DNA from: Sipunculus nudus
Taxonomy: Eukaryota > Annelida > Sipuncula > Golfingiida > Sipunculidae
Assembly: GCA_026874595.1 (NCBI GenBank)
Contig: CM049316.1
Location: 39,254,695-39,318,694, forward strand
Direction: 5' to 3'
DNA: 64,000 bases
Shown here: positions 45,970 to 57,721 of the stretch, one piece after another
How positions within the stretch are numbered: position 1 is the first letter of the stretch
How the letters are laid out: each line of letters begins with the position of its first letter
Translations under genes and position numbers: made by a program
The notes under the pieces: generated by a model
Told to the model about the DNA's origin: nothing
Seen by the model: only the letters and a program-made list of their open reading frames with translations
The model's database searches: none

Positions 45970-47851
45970 ATGGCTGCTTTGAGATTTCACAAATATGTAT
46001 ATGACAGAAATATTGGACTATTCCATTTAAGAAGAATGGGTCTGAAGGCAGTTTTAAGCAAGGTAATTCTTCCCAAATGTTTCATTTTTCCTTATGCAAG
46101 TTCAAAATAAAATGATAATAACATTAAAAGAGGGTGTGCGGGGAAACTGGTATCCTGGTAAACTGGTTTATAATTTATTCGTGAAGCATGTGATCATACA
46201 AAGAGTTATATTGTCAAATAAAGCATATTGCCACCCGAGGAAGGCCCTTTCCTCAAGTCGCTGTATGTTTATTCTGCCAACTCGATGTACCGGTATATAA
46301 GGGTATTGGTTAGCAACAACTTTTCAGGGTGGTGTTAATGTGTAATGTTTAATCTTTTTATCTAATATTTATATATCAACAGACCATGGTTATCGGTGCA
46401 GTAATTGAATTTTTCTTAATTTTTGTATTTGCTTAGTTTATTCCTGGACCAGCTGGAGAAGACCACAGCCGACAATGGGGAATCGCCTTACCTGCTAGGT
46501 AACTATTTATCAATTTAACTGAACATGTGGTATATAATACATATATGTGTATGTGTGTGGGTGTAAATTGCCTTTATACACTTCAGTGCTACCACCTACA
46601 AGCAAATTGATTTATTAATTATTCATTCAGTGCTGCCACCTCCCAGTTATTTATTAATTTAGTTTAACCCTTAAAAAGCCTGTGTCAATTATCTCTTGGT
46701 CAAACATGGTCCTGTGACATGACAACTGTGTTGATATTGTTATTTGGTCTATTTTTCATTCTATGATTCTCTGACTGAGGAGGGTATAATACGGGAACAG
46801 CCCAATGCGGTTGATTGGCATATTCCTGACACAGGCTAAGTTATTTTAGTTATTAGTTCAGTCCTGAAGTATGTCTCTTTCCTTTTATAATTATGATACA
46901 TTTCGCTGTGTAACAATTACCATAGCCTAAATAGTTTTTAGCCCTCAGCCCTTGGGCTGATGGGCTATTATCGACCCCCAAGCTGTCCGTCCGTCTGTCC
47001 GGCGTCCATTAACTTTTACCTTTTGAGCGGGATATCTTAAAAAGGATTCACCGTCAGAATTTTATTTTCTCGGTAAAGATGTATATCGACAAAATCTCGG
47101 TCAAGTTCGAAGATAGGTGACCTTGACCTATTTTTCTACATTTTAGAGCTGATTATAGAAAAACACTTAGATGCTTATTACTCAGGAAGCATTTGGTTGA
47201 TTTTCACCAATCTTACTATGATTATTGGGACTGAAAGTTTCTACTTGCTACACAAGTTTGGTGGCGCCACCTACACTTTCTGATTTTTAATGAATTTTTC
47301 TTGGATTTTTTAACTTTGGCGTTGTGAGTGGGATATTTCTAAAATGATTCACAATAGGAATTTTATTTCTTTGGTGAAGATGTATATCGACAAAATTTCG
47401 GTCAAGTTCGTAATGGGTGACCTTGACCTACTTTTCAAGGTCACAGAGCTTATAATAGAATAAAACTTAGAAGTTTTTTTTTCAGGAAGCATTTGGTGGA
47501 TTGTTATGAATCATGGTACATATACCCCTCAATTTTAAATTTATAACTGAAGCATGTACAGATATACATCCATGTGAGAACAGATATTTAGTACTATTAC
47601 CACCTCAAAACTCTGTTCTTTTGGCTGAGGGCTTTTATCAGCTTCTGCTGATATTCTAGTGATTGTTATAATGGGGCTAAGATCATGTGTTTTCATAGAC
47701 GACTTGAACAGGAATATGGTATAAAGCTTTACATGTATTGCAAATTGTATTCCTGTACGCGCATCATTGTGCAAATGTATTTATTATTTTTTTCATTCTT
47801 TTAAGAATTGAATTTAGACATGCAACTACGGCAACAAATAGCGCCCGATAA
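45970..47851 (+). CDS. Candidate three-exon small ORF (66 aa), unrecognised
   Basis: Three segments join in phase: 45970-46062 (ATG, donor GTAATT), 46437-46498 (acceptor TTTGCTTAG, donor GTAACT) and 47806-47851 (acceptor after a pyrimidine-rich tract ending TTTTAAG, stop TAA). The first exon reads MAALRFHKYVYDRN and continues with Arg/Lys-rich, amphipathic sequence that would suit a mitochondrial targeting peptide. The middle exon reads FIPGPAGEDHSRQW. A repeat element lies in the second intron. Family not recognised; the third exon is the weakest. It could equally be a non-coding transcript or chance. Confidence 0.22.
46940..47633. mobile_element. Repeat element with AGCCCTCAGCC inverted ends
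   Basis: Left end AGCCCTCAGCCCTTGG and right end TTGGCTGAGGGCT form short inverted repeats. Inside are two direct copies of about 180 bp (47027 and 47327; GATGTATATCGACAAAAT, TCGGTCAAGTTCG, GGTGACCTTGACCTA) flanking an exact GGTGGCGCCACC at 47260. No coding capacity. Confidence 0.7.
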
Positions 47852-50800
47852 GGGACTCGACTAAAAAGGACGTTTTGCTCTGGAGAAATATGATGGGTCG
47901 ATTGGATACCTGACTCTGCAGAAATCCAGGCACACATTCGGGTTCCTGATTACGTTTTTATTTTTTTGTGGTTAATGGATCTTGCAAAAGAATGGAATTA
48001 CCCATTACGCAGGTACAAAAGGATCCAACCGCCAGGGGGAGTCCCGGTTCTGCTCGAACGATCACGCATAAATGGCAGACTGTTCGTGAATAAAGACTAG
48101 CGTCTTTTCTCTGTCCAAGAGAAAAATAACTTCTGATCGTCCAGTAAAGTGATTTTGGCGGTGGAAATACCCAATTTACTGTTTAAAAGTATTGAACCGG
48201 CCCGAACCTAGCTATATATTTTAGATTTACCGTTTGTGATAAAGCACGTTGGACCTTGGTGAAATGTTTTTATTATTGTCGTGTTTAAGAATGACTGTAT
48301 TGTCCATTACAGGTGTTTAAATGCAGATGAGGGGCATTGTGTATAGCTTGCTGTTTCAATTCAGAACTTTGCATAAACACATTGTTACTTAATAACTCAA
48401 GCTCGTTTATCAGTTCATTTATTTTTATATTGTTATTTCATTGCATTCAGCTGGACAGAATTTTGCTTACATAACAGATAATCAATTCAACGGAGATTAA
48501 TTTAACATTCACACTTGACTGAGATTTGAATAATCAGACACTTAATCACGTCGTTCTGATACTGATAATTGATTATTATTTCCCATATATTCTTTAGATT
48601 GTATGAAATCTTATTTTTTACATCATTTATTAAATTTTGAGTGTTAACATTGATTTTGTTTAACTCTATTGAAATTATTTGTGACACCGTATCATTATTA
48701 TTATTCCAGATTAAATTAATATAATAATATATTAATATTAATCATTACCGGTAATTCAACAATCAGATAAGTTTTCTCATTGATTCTTATTTTGATACTT
48801 TTTGCCCAATCAAATCATTTAAAACTTTATTGATTTAGTTGAGCATTTGGTTCACAGGAAATTATTAGTGTATATCGTCGACAATCTGTTGCTCTTTCTG
48901 GTATTACTTGGAACATTACTCCGTGAATTTGATAATTTGAATATTTAAGGTGTTTCGAAGTCTATATACCAAGTATACAGAGGATTGATTACTATAGATA
49001 CTGTATTTGATGATAATCTGTGATGAATAGTTGTGATAAATAGGTTTTTCGATAAACCTGTTGTATCCTTAATTGTACTTGGAAGCTCTATTATCAGTCA
49101 TAATTGACAAACCAAACTTCAACTATCTGAAATCTAGTTTTGCTTATTAAGAAAACTAATGATTCGTTCATGGCTGTTCGATAGGATTCAGCACTCCAGC
49201 TTGACGGAAATCATGCTGCGGTTAATAGGTGGGCGTGTCAAGTTTGGGGCTTTGTTGCTTGTGGTTGCTGTAGCTTTCTCCGGTCAACGGTACGGTAAAA
49301 CGGTGGCGGCTTCTCACGGACTCCTGCGCGGCTTGAATGGCGTCAACGCATCTATCAGCTCCATCAAAATTATCAAAATTCCCGCCAGGGACCGCTTAGG
49401 GTCTGGAGCTGGTCGGATGGTGTAAACTTCTTGAGCTGAGAGAAATCTAGTTTTGCCAGATATCTATCCAGCACAGTAACAGATTATACCTTATCAAAGT
49501 ATCTTTCATTAAATATTGATCTGTAGACAGTTGTGTGTGGTGCAAGCCAATCATATTCTTTTCACTTTAACCAAAATCAAGAAGTATTTCGTAACATATC
49601 GTAACATAGTGACATTACATATCACATGTGGCTTTTTTGATCTGTTATATATTTTTGAAAAGTTTGAATATAATTCGTGGCGATTGTTTAGATAAGTTAA
49701 GGTACCGCAATGTCCTACAACGATCGTACCTTGTATATACAAGTAATATCGAAAAACATCACCAAGGCACACATATATATCAGTATTTCCATTAGGTGGG
49801 TTATATTGATAATGTCTTGAAATATAGCTCAGTCACTGGTCGGGTAACTGGAGATGGTTAAATAGACTTTGTTGAAAGAGCAGAAGCCAAACGAGCATCA
49901 CGGGATCTATCTCATAGATCCTTCATCTCATAGATCCTTCAGGGGATCGTTCTTGCAACTCTCCGAAACTAATGACAGCTAGTTATTAAAACTGCAGAAC
50001 CTTGTATCTGAAGGTAAACTATAAACTACATCTGAGGTTGACCCATGGCCAACACTTCGGTACAGAATCCATTAACATATTCCGAATAGACTGTATTGGA
50101 AGAGGTGATCCAGATGCTGCCGAGTCTGAGACCTGCGATGTGTAAACGGGCTCTGCATAAGTTAGACTGTCGTCATCACATGAGAAAATTCCAAGGTTTC
50201 AATCCGAATATTTATCTGAAGCTAAACAAAGACGTAAACAAATAACCAAGAGAATTACTATAGGTACCGATGTTTACCAGATGTTTGCCCAGACCCCGAC
50301 ACGTCGACCCGACACTATTTCAGCAAGTAATAGCCCGGCATGGCAGTCCCACATCCTTACATTTCCTAGGATATCAACCCTCATTGGAGATAAGACTTCA
50401 AGGGAGATGAAGTTTCCATCGCTGGAAATATGGGGTTAGGAGCCTGATCTATGATGGGTACTAAACCCCAGTGATACAACAGAGTATCTGACGATCGTTG
50501 AGAGGCACCGCAGCAGATGTCTTGACCTTGATGCAGCCTTGTTGCGGAATCAACAATTGTGATAAGATCACAGTTGTGGCCTTGACCTGTACACTGTGGG
50601 CGTGTATTGGTGAAATTGTACACGGCAGCAAAGAATTCTAAAAAGTGTTAAATTTACACATCAAGATTCATCCGATCGTTTCTTTGGTAGTAAAGTAGTT
50701 TTTCTGGCAACATTACCACATTCCTATGCTAATATTTTAATGAAACAACGTAACAATGTAAGCCCGCCGTGATTTAAACATACATGTACTCAACTTTAGG

Positions 50801-51204
50801 ATCTTGTTGTATGCGGACGTTGATGGACTGGTACCCTACACAGTCCCCTATTAACATCCACTTTTCCAGTTCGAACAGCCAAAAAAACGGTGCGGGGTCC
50901 CAGTCTAAATCCCTTGGCAAATGATTGTGAGGTACTTCATACAATCATGGTGACTTATTTCTATGTAAACATTAGGTCTCTTGTAAAATTATGGATGTGT
51001 AAGGCAACTGAGCATTACCTTGGTGCTTTAAACTTTCAGAAGTTTTATACAACACCCAAAGGCAACGAACAAGTAATTATTTTATGTTGACACCGGATAA
51101 AAGGTCACTTATACGATTCCATAAGTTCCCCTTATTTGGAACCGTATACGGTTAAAACTCGAGACGTTGATGGAGAGGAGCAGAGTGAATCGTAATAAAG
51201 CGTC
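47852..51204. other. Intergenic between TLR copies, part 2
   Basis: No gene recognised. An 88-codon ATG frame at 49159-49425 (+) contains a hydrophobic segment (FGALLLVVAVAFSGQ) but no known domain. An 80-codon minus frame lies at 50381-50623. GC is higher at 47,820-48,200 and 49,200-49,420, possibly retroelement remnants. Confidence 0.35.
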
Positions 51205-51908
51205 TTGAGACGAGAAAAGATGATACAAGACTCGGAACCAGAAGCTTTTATAGAGAAATCAGATGGCCTCTTAAGCGATGTCCTATCAGGCCAATCGCTC
51301 ATCCAGAGGTTTTGTGCTGAAAGCCATAGAGCAGATGAATCGTCCGCTTCCTGGGGATGTCGCCTCGAACAATTGTTAACGTGTGTCTTTAAGAAAGGGA
51401 AAACCCAAAGATTAGCCAAAGATGACATTATTCGATATCAGTTTCGGAGAAACCTGCACAGCGAAACGTTGCAGAATGCAACCTGACACAAGTTCGATAC
51501 CATCAACAAATTTGGGAACCTCTGTGCATCAGTGAAAAAAAAAAGACCAGGAGCTGACGATGAATGAAAATAGACAGCAGAAATCTGGGCCATCTTAAGT
51601 CCTGTTACACAAAATGACCGAAAGCACTAGTGAATATATGACATTTTGGTATGCCCCTTACACGTCGGAAAGCCAGCTGATCCTCCAGAAGCTGGTGAAA
51701 ACTAACCAGGAAGATGAAAATCCTGGAGAAAAGACAAAGGGCTGAATGACAAAAAACTGCAAACGCCCTGCGTGTTCCCTCTATATCCGTCATTTGCTAA
51801 AAATGTGGTGGGAATGGTCATTGTGCAAATAAGTTCAATTCGTCAACCAGACTGGCCGAAGAAGAAGTGAGCGAGATCATTAGGAAACAAAGAGATTCTT
51901 TAAACTAA
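51205..51908 (+). pseudogene. Ty3/PNMA-like gag (capsid) retroelement relic
   Basis: 51205-51486 reads SGQSLIQRFCAESH, WGCRLEQLLTCVF and LAKDDIIRYQFRRNLHSETL. This matches the pattern of PNMA-type retrotransposon capsids (LRLEQLL.. AIEKG.. NDMLRNQFWSGLR). After a stop, HKFDTINKFG continues the pattern. Further on, 51801-51908 includes CGGNGHC, a partial zinc-knuckle-like string. Stops and frame changes show it is inactive; no pol was recognised. Old transposon-type gag sequence, described only. Confidence 0.65.
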
Positions 51909-51991
51909 GGTCGTAGGTGTAGTTGGCCAAAACAATGTTTATTAGGCACCAGTTCATTATGTATATTGTAAATTTACATATATATATATTG

Positions 51992-51992
<1 letters not shown>

Positions 51993-52034
<42 letters not shown>
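51993..52034. repeat. TA microsatellite beside TLR copy 2
   Basis: Alternating TA of about 42 bp at the edge of the segmental duplication, mirroring 38408-38461. Confidence 0.9.
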
Positions 52035-52038
<4 letters not shown>

Positions 52039-52326
52039 ATATTGTTCTGTCTAAAGAAAATGGATTTAACTACAGACCCAAAACTAGCTGATTACATCGG
52101 AGGGAGATACTGCTGAAACGGTATAGGTCAAACTGTTGCATGATTTTTACCCAATGTTTGATTGTAGCCAACCATTATTCGCTAAAATGAAAAGGAATAT
52201 ACATAACACATAGAAATTAGGCTTTACCACCTCTGATATGAATGTAACAATTATGTTACATTTTTTACTATATGCATTTTGTTAACACTATATATCCATG
52301 CTTGCCATATAAATATATGCATTTTC

Positions 52327-54795
52327 TCACCGAATATATTCATGGTAATATAAAACAGTTTGTTGAAGTGTGAGTGGGTTGATCTGTCCTTGGGTCGCCA
52401 AGGGGCATCCGAGGACATGGCGGAGTTTCATCCAGAAGAGGGCGCTCTTCTCTGGGTTCTGTGGCCAGATGAGGTGAGTGTTACAGCTCAATAAATACTG
52501 AAGTGTCGGTGGTATTATGACTCGACGAAAAAGCCTGGATGGACGCTCAAGAAAAATCAGTATTACCTTAGCCTTTCTTTTGTCGTGTTGTTCTTTAATA
52601 AAATGCAAGGTCGACTTCAATTCTGCACCCTTGAAATTCTTTCGAGAAAGCAGAATCATCATGGTAATGCTATACCGGCATGCTTCAGCAATGTTCTGTG
52701 TTACAGTTACCCCCGGTCCAAAATTTCTGTCTTCTAAACATAATTTATAGTGGTGTTTAATTTCGAGATGAAGAATAAGTTGTTGAATGAAGGGAAGATC
52801 CTGTGAATGATAATCGACGAACCCATCAAAAAGGAACTGATCAGGAGGCCTGCGTGCTGTATTATACTTGGTCATTAACTGTGTCATGTACCACAGGTAC
52901 ATAATTCGCCATCTGTATCTGTAAAAGGAGGAACAAAGAATCATGGAGGAAAGTATAAAAACATAACCCACAAACACAGCTCTCCAGTGAGTTGTGAACC
53001 AATCCACCCCACAATGGTAGTACAGCTCTGTGACGTCAATGGTCTTCAAGTCTGTAACCCACTTGTCTTCACTGAACTTACACTTAAAACCAGCAAAATG
53101 GATTCCCAGATGTCTGACGAACTCAAGGGTTTGAATGTCACTGCATGGGCAAATCATCTGATTGCCCGACACATCAATAAACAATTGTGACTTGTTAATG
53201 AACTTTTGTAAATCTTGAAGATTTAGGTCACTGAGGGAAGAAAATTGATTGTTCCTCAGATTTAGATGCTGTAGATACGAAAGATGAGAAATAGTAAAGT
53301 TAACAGACTCGAGTCGATTGTTACTCAAGTTCAGGTGAACAATACTAGGGAAGTTTTCGAAAGCATTTTGTGGAATATATGTCATGCAGTTGTCTGCCAT
53401 ATCCAAGGTCTCTAGTTGTTCAAGCCTGGTCTTCTGAATAAATGATTGCCATGCCTTATCATTTGGGATGATAATATTTAAATTGAAACCTCCTAATAGA
53501 AGATATTTAAGGGATGTCAGGTTTTGAATTACGCCGAGATTGGTAACGTTTATAACTGCATTTTGTAGGTTTAAGTACCATAATTTTGGAAGATACCCAA
53601 ACACACCACCGTAAGGTTCTTCGATCATAGTGTTCTCCAGATTTAGGTATTCCAGAGAATTATGTGGATTAGCCATCAAAGTGTAATTACTGCATGTACG
53701 GACAACATATCTTGAATAACCCGCTTCAATTTTCTTCAAACGGTATGGTAATCCAACTAAGATTACTCGTTTTCTGCACACACTAGTACACCAAGTTCTT
53801 CTAGATTCATTAAAGTTTCGAATACCTTGGGCATCTTGCAAACACCTTTGTTGGCCAAAATGTGTAGAAGCATAGTTTTGATGAGAAATGTAAATGCAGG
53901 TTAGGGTTTGCATTAAAGCAAACTCTATCATGATTCCGACATCACCCCCAATGAGTAGATTTTCGGACAAGTCCAGTGTAATGAGATGTTTCGTATATCG
54001 GAGAACTCCAGAGTGAAGCGTAATGATTTGATTCCTTGACATGTAAAGATGTTTGATTCTAGTTTTTCCAAAACAATAAAACAAAGGAGGAACCAAGTTC
54101 CAGAATACCCCAGAGGCTCCTCCCTTGTTCACGTCTCGTAAATCCAGTGTGGTGACAGATGATTGATTCAATGAGCAAAGTTGGAACAGTCTCAAGGACT
54201 TCACATCATTGAGCTTCCATTGATTTATCCTGAATGTCTTCAAGTTTTCCAGTGGCTTCAGAGCCGCATCAGGTAAATCAAATTTTGTACGTGGATTTGA
54301 TAAATCCAGTGTTTCAAGATGTTTCAATCCTGCGAACGCATGCTCACTGACAATATTTAAAGCATTGTTACTTATGTTCAGAAATCGTAGGTTTCTCATG
54401 CCGACGAACGAATTACCAAGAATCTCCTTTAAACGACGATTGTTGCTCACACGAAAGACACGCAGTTGGTTTAAATTTGTCAATAAGAAGTCGTAACTGC
54501 TGATGAAATTGTTGAAACTTATATCCAGAATAGTTGTATTGTGCCATACCCATTCTTGCTTGAAGTATGTTAAGCCCGAGTGACGGCAATCGAATATAAC
54601 ATCAGTTGAATTCTGTATCACATTGCAGGGATTTGAATTCCAAAATCCAACGTAACGGGCATCGTTCGTAAAATTTGGTCCTCTGGGATTTAGGTCTTTA
54701 ACCCACAAAAACGGAAAATGTTGGATATCATTGTTTCCAGTAGTAACCTGGTTTGCAGCCATACACAAACTGACTAGGATCCATGCCTCATTCAT
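52327..54795 (-). CDS. Toll-like receptor, copy 2 (822 aa, single coding exon)
   Basis: Paralogue of the receptor at 38777-41188 with the same architecture: signal peptide (MNEAWILVSLCMAANQVTTG), LRRs, one C-terminal Cys cluster, transmembrane segment (VFVGYVFILSSMILCSSFY) and TIR domain (about 654-797). Box 1 FDGFVDY, box 3 FW and box 2 LEDRNFGPG are present, so the BB-loop Pro is kept. Relative to copy 1 it has 19 extra residues near the N-terminus (between KDLNP and SNPCNV), bounded in the DNA by 7-bp direct repeats. The start at 54793-54795 follows a TTTTTTCTGCAG acceptor, as in copy 1; an upstream in-frame ATG lies in the inferred intron. No frameshift or premature stop is seen, so it is probably functional. 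Ligand unknown. Confidence 0.95.
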   Translation of the reverse strand: MNEAWILVSLCMAANQVTTGNNDIQHFPFLWVKDLNPRGPNFTNDARYVGFWNSNPCNVIQNSTDVIFDCRHSGLTYFKQEWVWHNTTILDISFNNFISSYDFLLTNLNQLRVFRVSNNRRLKEILGNSFVGMRNLRFLNISNNALNIVSEHAFAGLKHLETLDLSNPRTKFDLPDAALKPLENLKTFRINQWKLNDVKSLRLFQLCSLNQSSVTTLDLRDVNKGGASGVFWNLVPPLFYCFGKTRIKHLYMSRNQIITLHSGVLRYTKHLITLDLSENLLIGGDVGIMIEFALMQTLTCIYISHQNYASTHFGQQRCLQDAQGIRNFNESRRTWCTSVCRKRVILVGLPYRLKKIEAGYSRYVVRTCSNYTLMANPHNSLEYLNLENTMIEEPYGGVFGYLPKLWYLNLQNAVINVTNLGVIQNLTSLKYLLLGGFNLNIIIPNDKAWQSFIQKTRLEQLETLDMADNCMTYIPQNAFENFPSIVHLNLSNNRLESVNFTISHLSYLQHLNLRNNQFSSLSDLNLQDLQKFINKSQLFIDVSGNQMICPCSDIQTLEFVRHLGIHFAGFKCKFSEDKWVTDLKTIDVTELYYHCGVDWFTTHWRAVFVGYVFILSSMILCSSFYRYRWRIMYLWYMTQLMTKYNTARRPPDQFLFDGFVDYHSQDLPFIQQLILHLEIKHHYKLCLEDRNFGPGVTVTQNIAEACRYSITMMILLSRKNFKGAELKSTLHFIKEQHDKRKAKVILIFLERPSRLFRRVIIPPTLQYLLSCNTHLIWPQNPEKSALFWMKLRHVLGCPLATQGQINPLTLQQTVLYYHEYIR

Positions 54796-56209
54796 TATGT
54801 TACCTGCAGAAAAAAACACTCTTAAATAATTTCCATTTTGGTTATGACATGAAAAATATAACAAGAAGAGTACTAAGTCCTAGTCACATATGAGCAAGGT
54901 TCATCTCCGACGACGACTAATCGCAGGACACAGGCGGTCGTAGCAACTGTCATGAAAAAATATTGTGTTCACAGTTGTTATTAGACTTTAAGCCTGGCAT
55001 AAAACTTCCTCAACCACCCGAGACTACCCCCTTTTTAACGAAAGTTTTGTACTTCATACGTAAGACTACCTTCTGCCATTTTGCAACAAGTTAGATGTAG
55101 TCTTGACCACCTTTATGACCAATTGCTGTCGCAAAAGCACATTTTGCATCAATCCGTGTCATATCATCACAAAACTAACGTATAAAGACAACGCACGATT
55201 ATCTATACACTGGGCAACTGGTAAAGCTGATCCTGTATTTAAAGGACTGTAAATTGCTACATCTAGGACATGTTTTGTTCACCGTCGGAGGTTGCCGACT
55301 TTGAAAGTTCAGACATAAAGGACAGTGCACCCATAACACCACTTTGCTGACCCATGGGTTTCCCCTTTGATGTCAACAATTAAATGAGCCTATACCAGAA
55401 TTTCACCGCACTGTCCCCTCGAGTCAGACACTCGGCACCTGCAGATGTGATTCCATTGTTGCTCTGACCATAGCCACGACTGCCGTTAGACCAAGATGGT
55501 AACCGGTGTGTTTTATAAACTAACAACCAAAGAAACGTGGACAGTGCGCTATGGGCCGCAAAAGATTATTTTCTGATCCACCTTTCAGTCAGACAGTACG
55601 AGTTTAATAACCCAGCCACGAGCAGCATGTCTCATGTCAACCAAAGTATCGTCACAATGTAACAATGATGAGCAGCTGTGGACTCCGCGCAAGAAGGCCT
55701 GTGACGCAGAGCTTGTCAGTGACCCAACATGAGAGTCAGGTCACGAAAACCCAATTAGAATGATTTTCCTACAGACACCGTTTAGTTCCTTTTGTTTGCT
55801 CTGAATGGATAGAAAGACCATTCGGGTTAGTGTATACACTTTCTACAAACAGATATGGCTGTTTTTAAAAATCACAATTTTAAATGTACAAAGGCAGAAG
55901 CACGACGTTCTAATATGCAAGTGAGACGAAATGCCAGCTCCTTTGTGACACACCTATATGAAAAAAATCAGTAATCAACCTATTCAATTTAATAGGTCCC
56001 CCGTTTATCAGCCAGCACAGGAGTTCCACACCACATCTATACGCCTATCGAATTATAGAATAACGTGTTTTTTTTAAATGTAGGGGATAATATAGTTACT
56101 GATTGCCTGGCAGATCTAGATTATCTTTGACCAACCCGAACTAAACAGTAGTAGGTTGTACAGAATCGAAACACAAGTGGGGTTGTACCACTCAGGAAAA
56201 TCTTAGGCG

Positions 56210-57685
56210 ACTACCGTTGACTAGGTTGTCATATTTGGTCGGACGTATTCTCACAGAGCCGTTGCCTCAACCTGTCGTCGCGGATTTACCAAATGCCAAA
56301 ACAATATCAGACGACAGGCTGATGAACTCAACTGAATTGAATTCTACTAACGTAAGTTATGTTCTGTCGGTAGAAGGCGCAAGTTTTCAATAGGTGACCC
56401 ATCGTTTTGCCTATTCTTCATTTACTCGAACAGCTCAACAAGAGAACCTGGTGAAGTTACTGAAGTCAGCCAAACTTTTGTCCGAGAGGGTAATCTAACC
56501 AAAGATTAAGCTTACGCTGTTTGCAGACGATATTACCTTTTTCTTATCAGACATACATTCATTTAAGTCACTGATATCTATATTTGAATTGTTTGAACAG
56601 TACACACCACTAAGAATTAATTTTGATAAGTCAGAGGCAGCATGGTTGGGTGACTGGAAGGCCAGACAAGATAAACCAATATCCTGTAAATGGGTGGACT
56701 TAACATGTTCTGCAATCAGGATACTAGGAATCTTTTTCTTATATGATACCGATATATGTTAAAGATTAAACTTCTTTAGTGCAGAATCGAAGTTAAAGTC
56801 ATTTCTAACTATGTGGTCATGCAGAACCCTTACAATTTTTGGTCAATTGATGGAGGTCAATTGTTGATGCAGTACCAAAATATTGGATCGAAAGAGTAAA
56901 ATCAAAGGCTTCTGGGCAGTTAGAAACTGTAATGGAAGATGGATATGATTTTATTCAAAATATTGGTGGAATATACAACCCTTTAATATTAGACTCAAGA
57001 GAAGTGTGCAAAGTATTGATTAAACAAATATTATTCCCACCAACACAAGAAAACAACTGGGTTAAAACCACGAATATATGTCCAGAAGACTTGAGCAATT
57101 TTCATATTTTAATACATCAAACTTCCTCGGATATGTACGGCTGAGAGTTTCATTTTAAAGTGATACATAATTATTTACCAGTTAACTGTTGGTTACATAA
57201 ATGGAAATTGTCTGATACTCCACGCTGTTCGTATTTTCATATTGAATATGATACTATTACACATCTCTTTTTTTAATATTTTGTCTCAAAGGACCTTTAT
57301 TTTAAAATACAACCGTGGTTAGAATCAGTAGGTATTATACTGCCATATATAAGTAGAAAAAAAGTTTTATTAGAAGTTCTACCAAGGACAAAAAATTGTT
57401 TAATCAATCAGATTATATTGACGTATAAACTTACTCTATATTTTAATAGAAAAAGAACACGAAGTCGACCTTTTTGCAGATTTTGTTCGTAGAAACATAT
57501 CTGTACAAAACACGGAGTACACTGTTGCACAAAGTAAAAATAAAATATCTTTACCTGTGAAGAAATGGAACATGATGTTATCTAATTTGCACTGATTAGT
57601 CATTAACTTGAAACTAATGTAATGAATGTATATGTATGTATATATGCGTGAGTTTACATATATATGTAATATATGTATGTATATG

Positions 57686-57721
<36 letters not shown>

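Noticed and set aside
49159-49425. 88-codon frame as a membrane microprotein
   Set aside because: It has a hydrophobic run but no signal-peptide-like start, splice context or family resemblance. Left as an unsupported frame within the gap entry.
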